Shown here in pieces: positions 20,335 to 27,498 of a stretch of 64,000 nt of DNA. Both the position numbers and the translations under genes were made by a program. How positions within the stretch are numbered: position 1 is the first letter of the stretch; every line of letters begins with the position of its first letter. This stretch comes from an uncultured Bacteroidales bacterium (GTDB taxonomy: Bacteria; Bacteroidota; Bacteroidia; Bacteroidales; Bacteroidaceae), in assembly GCA_902787575.1 (NCBI GenBank), contig CADAGX010000014.1, forward strand, positions 46,298 to 110,297, written 5' to 3'. The notes beneath the pieces are model-generated. The model ran no database searches, was not told the DNA's origin, and saw only the letters and a list, made by a program, of their open reading frames with translations.

Positions 20335-20369
20335 CATAGTTCATAGTTCATAGTCCATAGTGCATAGTT
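20335..20369 (+). repeat. Heptamer tandem repeat (CATAGTT-type), five copies
   Basis: CATAGTT, CATAGTT, CATAGTC, CATAGTG and CATAGTT follow one another without gaps. Confidence 0.85.
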
Positions 20370-20415
20370 GTAGGACAATGCCCTGCATTGTCATTCCTCC
20401 TTCGTCAGCAAAAGC

Positions 20416-20498
20416 CCCTCCCCTCGGGCAATCGCGCGTTATGCGTTCAAGCGATTGGTGAGGGCGAAGCCCGAAGACGGGCAAGGTTAGGAGGGGGC
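20416..20498 (+). repeat. ~84 bp interspersed repeat, left arm
   Basis: Starts CCCTCCCCTCGGG, continues with a core CAATCGC ... GCGATTG that is itself an imperfect palindrome, and ends GGGGGC. The reverse complement of 21069-21152 matches it with few differences. The core recurs at 23983-24011. Confidence 0.8.
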
Positions 20499-20823
20499 TT
20501 GATGTGTCCCGTGCCATGCGGTCTTTGACAAGCAAAGACCCTACAGCGAGCCAGGTGCTTCGCAAATAGTAGACATCACGGGTAGGGAATTTGCTTGTCA
20601 AATTCCGAAAATAGCAAGGCGTGATGTGCCTCGTGTTGTTTGTTCGGGCGGCCTACGGCCTTGAAATTATATTTAGAATTAGGATTTAAAATTAAACGAA
20701 AGGCGGTTAAATAGAATTTTAAATATGAATTTTAAATTAAATTTTGAGCGAAGCGACCATTTCTACCACCATTTTCGGAATTTGACAAGCCTTGCCCGCC
20801 TTCGGGAATGGGGAGGGGGCTAC

Positions 20824-20854
20824 AAAAAAGCCCCTCTCCGTTTGGAAAGGGGCT
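20824..20854 (-). terminator. Terminator of the 57-residue small gene
   Basis: On the minus strand AGCCCCTTTCC and GGAGAGGGGCT form a stem with a short loop, followed by TTTTTT. It begins 20 bp past the TAA at 20874, good support that the small gene upstream is real. Confidence 0.8.
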
Positions 20855-20873
20855 GTATCGGGGAAGGATGTGT

Positions 20874-21047
20874 TTACCACTGCTGGTCCCACACATTCCT
20901 CTGCTTCGTGCGATACGAAGTGTTCACATCATTCTGGTTAAAGCCGGTGTCGCCATTCTTGTATATGCGAACCTGGCTTTCTGCCACCATCTGCTCTGTG
21001 CCCAGCTCCACCTGGAGCATCACGGGCTTAATATATGGATTCTTCAT
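20874..21047 (-). CDS. Small 57-residue protein, MK(N/K)xYxxPxM-type, next to a GLUG cargo gene
   Basis: Frame ATG 21047 to TAA 20874. The protein starts MKNPYIKPVMLQVELGTEQM, continues VAESQV and ends NVWDQQW. The pattern of a short basic start, Y-x-x-P-x-M, a short beta-type hydrophobic run, then MVA-S and a polar, Trp-containing tail is shared with the 56-residue gene at 63459-63629. Both lie directly downstream, on the same strand, of a large discoidin/GLUG secreted protein gene. There is no classical signal peptide. A rho-independent terminator follows. Function is unknown; a peptide that works with, or is co-expressed with, the neighbouring cargo is inference. Confidence 0.7.
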   Translation of the reverse strand: MKNPYIKPVMLQVELGTEQMVAESQVRIYKNGDTGFNQNDVNTSYRTKQRNVWDQQW

Positions 21048-21068
21048 ATTACTTAAACTTGAACCACA

Positions 21069-21152
21069 GCCCCCACCCTAGTCTCCCCGTCTTCGGACTT
21101 TGTCCTCACCAATCGCTTGAACGCATAACGCGCGATTGCCCCGAGGGGAGGG
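21069..21152 (-). repeat. ~84 bp interspersed repeat, right arm
   Basis: Inverted copy of 20416-20498. Together the arms bracket 570 bp that includes the small gene and its terminator. Confidence 0.8.
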
Positions 21153-21189
21153 CGTGAGATGTTAGGCGTTAGGATTATCTTTTAGAATT

Positions 21190-23555
21190 TCAAATTATTC
21201 TTTTGTCACTACTCCCCTCCCTCGGGAGGGGCTTGGGGGAGCTCGTTCCGTCGGAGAGCAGGATGTTCAGCGTCTTCACTCCGGCTGGTGCTGCGATGTA
21301 CGAGCGGAAGGCTGTGGCAGTAGCGCCGTCGGTGGTCAGACCGAAGTATGTGCCGTCGCTGCTCAACTTGTAGAAGCCTGCACCAAGAGCGTCATTGTTG
21401 GTGAACGTACCCTTAACGGTACCGCTGTTGTCCACGTCCTTCACCATTGCCACGTTGCTCATCGTGCCGAAGTTGAAGTCGCTCGTCACGGATGCGAAGC
21501 AGGGCGTGCCTGCTGCAACCTCCTCGTCCACTTCATTCAGCGTCACGGCGTCAGTGCCCACTGCACTCAGTGTAAAAAGCTTGCTGCCGCTGGGCAAATC
21601 CGATTTCTTTATAGCGAACGGCAGGCACAGGCTGTGGTAACCGCCCGCTTCCAGCATGCGGTTGTACGCCAGACTCGTGGCCGTGAAGTTGCCCGTGGCA
21701 GAGAAGTCTTCAGTGTCAGTCAGCGTCATGCTTGAGAGCGTGAAGTTGCTCTCGCTGTTTGCATAATATTTATTTATACCCGACGTAACGGTCTCGTACA
21801 CCTTGGGGCCTTGAAACACTGGGTGAGCATCCGTGCCAATGGCTTGTCCAAAAATGCTGCTGGGCAGTTTGTAACAAAGTTCGCCGCTGGACACGGCAAC
21901 CTCTCCGTTGCGGTAGTCATAGTTGTTGGTGTGAGTTCCTCCTCCATTGCGGAAAAAATCTGCATCAGCATTGTTCTCTGTATTTTTTGCCACACCGATA
22001 TTAAAGCATTCCTGCACGAGATTATTACTTCCTACCCAACCAGACAAAGCGCCGCCTTCGTGGTGAGAATTAACAGTTCCTGCATTATAGCATTGCCATA
22101 ATTCTAATCTTGCACCACCTGACATATTACATCCAAATATGCCAGCGCCATTAGCACCGCTTGTCGTCACATCAGCTTCGTTTCCGCAATGACGGATGTA
22201 GACAAAGCCGCCCGCATTGCTTCCACCAGCTATAGCACCCACATAGTTGTTGCCCTTAACTACACCTTTGGTCAGAATATTCTGTATATCCACGCCTCCG
22301 GTTACAACACCAAAGAGACCCTGATAGTCGGCTGAGGTGTTTGTCATATTCAGCGTCACAGTCTTATATTGTCCGTCGAAAAGAGCCTTATAAGGATATG
22401 ACGTGTTTCCTATTGGCGTCCACGAAACCTCAGAAAGATCTATGTCCGTTGTAATTTTACCCTTAATGGTGTTGCGGCCTGCATTAACCATAGAAGCGAA
22501 AGAAACGAACTTTCCGGCATTCGTTATCTGGTAAACACTGCTGGCGTCGGTCGCAGGTGCTTCGGGAGAGAGACATTTTGTGCAGAAGCCTTCGGACGAA
22601 TAACTGTGAGTCTCTGTCTGCTCAGTAATGATTGCAATTTCTGCCATCTGTATGTAACGGGATGGAATCTCATCGAAGGTAAATCGGTATTGGCTATAAG
22701 CTGCATCGCCGTAGCACTGCAGCAGGCAGGGATAGTAATTTTTTGCCTGCAAGCCGGTATAACCTGTACGGAGGCTTATGGTGCTCCATGTCTCACCGTC
22801 ATTGCTGCCTTCCACCTTTATAGAACGAGGATTGCGGCCTGAATTACTTTGTGTATCATTTCCCGTCGTAAATAGGAATCCTGTTATTTTGGCTGCACTT
22901 GTAGCTGTCACCGTCAAAGTTGTAGGATTGCTGTTGCCTTCCAACTTGGTGCCAGTCTTTCCATCCATTGCATTAGGCCTCGAGCCTGTATTCGATGCGT
23001 TACTGTCTGTATAAGAAAATCCGACAGCCGAAGGAATCAGCTTAAGTTCAGAAATCTGGAAGCAACCATCGTTGCTATCCTTGTCAGTAACACTGAATTT
23101 GAAATACTTGTATGCGGTTGAAGTATTACAGAAGTAAGTATAGGATTTGTAGTTCTCGTAATCTTCCTCCAACCAATTGTCATCGGCCTGCTGGTTGATG
23201 ATTACCCAGGTCTCCTGATCATTACTTCCATACAGTGTCCACGTTTTCGGAAGGCGTTTGTAAGACTTGTTGTCATTAGCAAGCGTTATCGTATAGCCTT
23301 GCAGATGAGTAGCCTCAGATGCTTCTGCTAATATATAAGTAGCATCCGAACTGGGATTGGCCATCCATTTTGTGCCAGTATTGCCATCGAGAGCATGTTT
23401 GGGTAAAGTACCATTAGTCCAAGGACCTTGCGAACCTCCGTTCTCTCCAATTGGCGAGAACGTGACTTGAGCATTAGAAATGCCCCCCCAACCAAAAGGA
23501 AAGCGATGCTGGCGAGCAGCGTTTTCATGGGGTTACGATAGTTTTGTTTCATCAC
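21190..23555 (-). CDS. Secreted discoidin/GLUG protein, frameshifted at a G7 tract and lacking its sorting tail
   Basis: Two minus-strand frames make one gene. The first (from ATG 23555 or 23528) encodes a signal peptide, MKTLLASIAFLLVGG. The second, open from about 23480 to the TGA/TAA at 21190 and with its own first ATG at 23364, encodes the mature protein. They join at a run of seven G (C7 at 23483-23489 on the + strand); one extra G would give VGGGISNAQVTFSP and a normal leader. The body has two discoidin-like units (DGNTGTKW, WTLYGSND; DGKTGTKLEG, TGNDTQSNSGRNPRS), then GLUG-like repeats (YQGLFGVVTGG, NYVGAIAGGSN). The end runs into SSPKPLPREGSSDK, encoded by repeat DNA, where a T9SS tail is expected. 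It could be a pseudogene, a phase-variable gene or a sequencing artefact. Confidence 0.75.
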
Positions 23556-23601
23556 TTAAATTTGTTAGTTATTAATGTTTGAATTTTTAGTATCACGGCG
23601 G

Positions 23602-23632
23602 CAAAGATAGAACATTATATTTGATTTACAAA
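23602..23632 (-). promoter_or_regulatory. Bacteroidetes-type promoter for the frameshifted discoidin/GLUG gene
   Basis: Minus-strand TTTG, 19 bp, TATCTTTG, 47 bp ahead of the ATG at 23555. It supports the reading that the true gene start is in the signal-peptide frame and not at 23364. Confidence 0.75.
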
Positions 23633-23974
23633 ATTTTACACATAATAATTAATGTAACGAGCGCGAGTGAGGATGTGGGCAGAGGGATGTGTGGCGCGTG
23701 TCGCCCGCGTGGAAGAAAGTATGTAAATCGAATTTTCGATTCACATCGCGATGCAAGACGGTACGCGCCTTTTGTGTGTCATTCTGAGGGAGCGAAGCGG
23801 AGGAAGAATCTCAAGTCATATTGTATGAGATCTGCCACCCTCGGGCAGAGCACTGCCCTCACCAAGCTTTCAGGCACGAAACGACATCGAGTCGTTTCTC
23901 TGCGGCCCGGGCTTGCCTATCGTCGGGATGACAAGGAGGCGGGATGACGTGATGAACGCATCTAACGCTTCGCT

Positions 23975-24019
23975 CTGTAGGGCAATCGCGCGTTATGCGC
24001 TCAAGCGATTGCCCTACAG
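23975..24019. repeat. Palindromic repeat, third copy of the CAATCGC core
   Basis: CTGTAGGGCAATCGC (23975-23989) and GCGATTGCCCTACAG (24005-24019) are perfect inverted copies around a 15 nt loop. The inner core is the same as in the ~84 bp repeats at 20.4 and 21.1 kb, and the flank CCCTACAGCGAGCCA also occurs near 20540. Confidence 0.8.
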
Positions 24020-24135
24020 CGAGCCAAAAACAACAGTCTCCCAAAAATCACTTAAAAATTATCAAACGGCGGGGAATGAAGGACTTACAAGGGTTTACAT
24101 CTTCCCGCTACAAAATACAGACACAAACGTTACGA

Positions 24136-24295
<160 letters not shown>

Positions 24296-24350
24296 CACAT
24301 GGTTACATCACAAAAGTAATGAAGTTTTTCAAAATAAAGATACGCTAAAA

Positions 24351-24383
24351 TTTGAAAACCGCATACTCAATGTTGTAACTTTG
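24351..24383 (+). promoter_or_regulatory. Orphan Bacteroidetes-type promoter
   Basis: TTTG at 24351-24354, 21 bp, TAACTTTG at 24376-24383. It lies 147 bp upstream of a second, equally good promoter for the GalM gene. It could be a second promoter giving a long leader, or drive a short RNA. Confidence 0.55.
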
Positions 24384-24497
24384 CCACGTGTCGCAGAGAT
24401 GAATGCGACGCGTCGCGTGGGCGCATGCGACGCGTGGATATTGAGGAGGTGCGGCGATGTTACAATTGTGTGTAACATGAAAAATATTGGGCTGCGA

Positions 24498-24530
24498 TTT
24501 GCATATTCCGAATTAAATTGCCTAACTTTG
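24498..24530 (+). promoter_or_regulatory. Bacteroidetes-type promoter for the GalM-like lipoprotein
   Basis: TTTG at 24498-24501, 21 bp, TAACTTTG at 24523-24530, 55 bp ahead of the ATG at 24586. Confidence 0.75.
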
Positions 24531-24585
24531 CGGACGTAAAGGACAGAAAACACACTTACTAACCAATTAAAAAACACACGAAGAA

Positions 24586-25746
24586 ATGAAAAAGATTCTT
24601 TTTGCAGGTCTCATCCTTGCAGCTGGCATGAGCATTGTCTCTTGCAACCCGAAGCCTAAGACTACGACCGAGGAGAACGCTCTGACGCTCTCGGGTTTGA
24701 ACCCCGCCGACTTCCAGACAGACAGCACGCAGCTGTATGTGCTGAAGAACGAGGCTGGAATGGAGGTTTGCTTCACAAACTTCGGTGGCCGCATCGTGAG
24801 CATCATGGTGCCCGACAGGGACGGTGTGATGACGGATGTTTGTCTGGGACACGACAACATTGCCGACTATGTGAAGTATGGTGCACAGGGTTGCAACTTC
24901 GGCGCCCTGATTGGCCGCTATGGCAACCGCATCGGCAACAGCAAGTTCACACTGGACGGTGTGGAATATCAGCTCATCGCCAACAACAACGGCAACAGCT
25001 TGCACGGCGGTGGCAAGACGGCTTTCCACAACCGCATCTGGGATGCTAATCAGGTGGACGACAAGACGCTGGAATTCACCACCTTCAGCCCCGACGGCGA
25101 GGATGGCTACCCCGGCAACCTGAACGTGAAGGTGACGTACTCGCTGAGCGAGGACAACGCACTGCAGATCAGCTACGAGGCAACGACCGACAAGGCCACC
25201 GTGCTGAACCTGACGAACCACTGCTACTTCAACCTGAGCGGCGACGGCAGCAAGGATTGTCTGAACGAGACGCTCTGGCTGGATGCCGACCAGATTACGG
25301 CCGTGGATGCCAACGTGCTGACCACCGGCGAGTTCCTGCCCGTGGAGGGTACACCGTTCGACTTCCGCACACCGGCTGTGGTGGGCGATGGCATCGACAA
25401 GACGGACAACGAGCAGATTGCCAACGGCAACGGTTACGACCACAACTGGGTGCTGAACAACCCGGGCGACATCACCAAGTGCTTCGGCTGCATCAGCGAC
25501 CCGACAACGGGCATCGAGATGAAGATGTTCACCGACCAGCCGGGCGTGCAGTTCTATGCCGGCAACTTCCTGGATGGCAGCTTCGTGGGCAAGAAGGGTG
25601 TGAAGTATCCGCGTCGCAGCGCTTTCTGCTTCGAGACGCAGCACTATCCCGACAGCCCCAACCAGCCGGCCTTCCCCAGCACGACACTGCTGCCGGGCGA
25701 GACTTACGCCACCACTACCATCTACCAGTTTGGCGTGGCTGAGTAA
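24586..25746 (+). CDS. Aldose 1-epimerase (galactose mutarotase family), lipoprotein
   Basis: A 386-residue protein that should interconvert alpha and beta anomers of galactose or other aldoses. It has a lipoprotein signal (AAGMSIVSC, lipid cysteine near residue 20), so it acts in the periplasm or at the outer membrane and not in the cytoplasm as the classical enzyme does. Mutarotase motifs: FGGRIVSIMVPD, GRYGNRIGNSKF, the active-site His in NLTNHCYFNL (near 208), YDHNWVLN, and the catalytic Glu in AFCFETQHYPDSPN (near 349). Exported epimerases usually go with sugar uptake from polysaccharides. It is a single-gene unit with its own promoter and a terminator at 25775-25808. Confidence 0.92.
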   Translation: MKKILFAGLILAAGMSIVSCNPKPKTTTEENALTLSGLNPADFQTDSTQLYVLKNEAGMEVCFTNFGGRIVSIMVPDRDGVMTDVCLGHDNIADYVKYGAQGCNFGALIGRYGNRIGNSKFTLDGVEYQLIANNNGNSLHGGGKTAFHNRIWDANQVDDKTLEFTTFSPDGEDGYPGNLNVKVTYSLSEDNALQISYEATTDKATVLNLTNHCYFNLSGDGSKDCLNETLWLDADQITAVDANVLTTGEFLPVEGTPFDFRTPAVVGDGIDKTDNEQIANGNGYDHNWVLNNPGDITKCFGCISDPTTGIEMKMFTDQPGVQFYAGNFLDGSFVGKKGVKYPRRSAFCFETQHYPDSPNQPAFPSTTLLPGETYATTTIYQFGVAE

Positions 25747-25774
25747 AGAATTGGCCTTACGACCAGAAACGCAG

Positions 25775-25808
25775 GCATCCCACCCCCGCAAAGGCGAAGG
25801 TGGGATGC
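25775..25808. terminator. Stem-loop between convergent genes
   Basis: GCATCCCACC and GGTGGGATGC form a perfect 10 bp stem between the GalM-like gene and the leftward porin gene. No long U-run follows on either strand. Confidence 0.7.
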
Positions 25809-25831
25809 TGCTGTTATACAGGGATGAGCGT

Positions 25832-27226
25832 TTAGAACGTCAGGTTGGCGCCTACACCGAAGACGCGGTTCTTGCGATAGTAATGGTCGGTCTTTGCACC
25901 GGCAGCGGTGGCGGTGGTGACATCGCGTGTGTGATAGAAATTGTGCATGTAGCCGAGGTCGATGTCGAGGTGCTGCGTGGCATGTATGCGGGCACCCAGT
26001 CCGATGGCATTGCTGCTGACGTTGAAGCTGAGGTCGTTCATGTAGGCGTCGCTCAGGCGGTAGCGAGTTATCTGCCAGCTGCCGCTCAGCGTGAGCCACT
26101 TGCAGAGGTCGTATTCTGCACCGGCCGAGAACTCGAGCGTGCCCTTGTCGATGAGGTCCTGCTTGTTGCCCTCCTTAGTAGCTTGCTTGTCGAAGTAGTA
26201 GTGCCAGCCGCCCATCAGACGCAAGGCCGAGCAAGGGCTGTATTGGGCTCCGGCTGTCAGTATGCCGGGTATGTCTTCGCGCACCTTGCGCCCGTCGGCA
26301 AACTGGCCGAGCGTGGCATTGGTGGCAGCCACAGCGGCTGTGTAGGCGTTCATCTCGGACTTGTTCTTGAGGCTCAGACGGGTGGGCAGTTCGTACTTGA
26401 CGGCGAGGTTCCAGTGCTCGTTGGCCTTCCAGTCGAGACCGATGATGGGTGTCACACCGAAGCCCGTCTGGTCGGTATTCAGGTCGAGGCTGTTGGCAGC
26501 GAGGTCGGCGGTAGTCAACGGGGTCGTGGCGGGGTACACATAGTAACCCTTGACGTCGGTCACCCAGCCGTTGTAGTTGTTGGTGGCATAGACAACACGC
26601 AGACCCAGCGAGACCGACAGGTTGTCGAGTATCTTGTACGTGCCGCCCAGGGTGAAGCAGAACTGATAGTTGCGACCCTTCATGTACTCGTTGAGACTGT
26701 AGCCGCGGAAGGCAGCCTGAGCAGCAGGCGCAGGCACTCCATTCGCCACCAGATTGGAGACGATGCCAGACATAATCTGACCGGCATAGAGCGCCTCGAA
26801 GGAGCCGAGTCCCTGGTCGAACTCACACTTGCCGCCACCGCCACCGAGTGCGAAAGCAAGGTTGGCACTCCAGCGGCCATCCCAGTTGTACGATGCCTGC
26901 AGCGAAGGAATGATGGGTGCATTGGCATCGCCCTCGAAACGATGCGTCGCCTGCGGGTTGGCTGTGTTGGTGGCAAAGAGAGGGAACGTGGTGGTGATGT
27001 CGCGACTCTGCTTGGCGCTCTGAATGTTGAGACTCAGGTGCAGGCCCGGCGACAGGAAGGCCGTGCCAGCCGGGTTGGCATAGAGGCCCGTTATGTCGAT
27101 GATGCCGTCCTGGCTCATCTGGCGCAGGAACGATGCGTTCTGGTTCGTGTTTGTGAGTAGGCCTCCGGCCACAGCTTGCGATGCGTAGATGCCGCAGGCC
27201 ACGATAAAGCACAATGTTTTCTTCAT
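25832..27226 (-). CDS. FadL/OmpP1/TodX-family outer-membrane porin
   Basis: 464 residues from the chosen ATG at 27226, where a signal peptide begins (MKKTLCFIVACGIYASQAVAG). The frame is open to 27415, but a promoter at 27261-27293 sits inside that extension. The mature N-terminus GLLTNTNQNASFLRQMSQDG matches the plug (hatch) region of FadL-type channels, followed by the NPAG motif in LYANPAGTAFL and alternating beta strands to a C-terminal strand ending GVGANLTF with a terminal Phe. The family moves fatty acids and other hydrophobic molecules across the outer membrane. PorV of the T9SS is also FadL-like, but this N-terminus is the transport type, so a T9SS role is unlikely. Confidence 0.85.
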   Translation of the reverse strand: MKKTLCFIVACGIYASQAVAGGLLTNTNQNASFLRQMSQDGIIDITGLYANPAGTAFLSPGLHLSLNIQSAKQSRDITTTFPLFATNTANPQATHRFEGDANAPIIPSLQASYNWDGRWSANLAFALGGGGGKCEFDQGLGSFEALYAGQIMSGIVSNLVANGVPAPAAQAAFRGYSLNEYMKGRNYQFCFTLGGTYKILDNLSVSLGLRVVYATNNYNGWVTDVKGYYVYPATTPLTTADLAANSLDLNTDQTGFGVTPIIGLDWKANEHWNLAVKYELPTRLSLKNKSEMNAYTAAVAATNATLGQFADGRKVREDIPGILTAGAQYSPCSALRLMGGWHYYFDKQATKEGNKQDLIDKGTLEFSAGAEYDLCKWLTLSGSWQITRYRLSDAYMNDLSFNVSSNAIGLGARIHATQHLDIDLGYMHNFYHTRDVTTATAAGAKTDHYYRKNRVFGVGANLTF

Positions 27227-27260
27227 AATAAACTTTGTATTGGTTTTCTTAAATCGGCCG

Positions 27261-27293
27261 CAAAGGTAAGCCAAAGAATGACATTGCACGCAA
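27261..27293 (-). promoter_or_regulatory. Bacteroidetes-type promoter for the FadL-like porin
   Basis: Minus-strand TTG (27291-27293), 22 bp, TACCTTTG (27261-27268), 34 bp ahead of the preferred ATG. Spacing is at the long end of the usual range. Confidence 0.6.
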
Positions 27294-27455
27294 GAATATC
27301 CTACAAAAATGCTTTTTACACCGTATTTTCGTTCATTTTGTCCTATCGTCGTATTATTACGTCCTGTAAAAATGCTTCGTGCGGCAAATGTTAAAAGAAA
27401 TGACATCTTGCACATTTTTTCCGGCTCACGTGCGCGCGAAACGAAAGATTATGAG

Positions 27456-27463
27456 TACCTTTG
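27456..27463 (+). promoter_or_regulatory. -7 element for the lamin-tail/CotH gene
   Basis: TACCTTTG, 35 bp ahead of the ATG at 27499. No clear -33 TTG. It supports starting the gene at 27499 and not at 27379, where the frame opens. Confidence 0.5.
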
Positions 27464-27498
27464 CATTAGCTAACAACAAAAAAAGAAGAAAGAGAACG

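Larger units (their letters stand above)
20266..20873. repeat. Gene-free, repeat-rich stretch
   Basis: About 600 bp without a convincing gene. It holds five 7 bp units of the type CATAGTT (20335-20369), one arm of an ~84 bp repeat (20416-20498), a GACAAGC..GTCAAATTCC area and a very AT-rich part (20665-20750). Base composition differs from neighbouring genes, with GC-rich repeat islands in AT-rich sequence, as expected for decayed mobile or repetitive DNA. Confidence 0.65.

Noticed and set aside
20341-20601. Minus-strand 86-codon frame
   Set aside because: It lies within heptamer and ~84 bp repeats and encodes no recognisable motif.
24400-24537. A 45-codon + strand frame after the orphan promoter
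   Set aside because: No ribosome-binding site, composition like the surrounding GCGACGCG repeats, and it overlaps the GalM promoter.
25832-27226. PorV (T9SS FadL-like protein)
   Set aside because: The N-terminus GLLTNTNQNASF and NPAG plug motif are those of FadL/TodX transporters; PorV starts differently.
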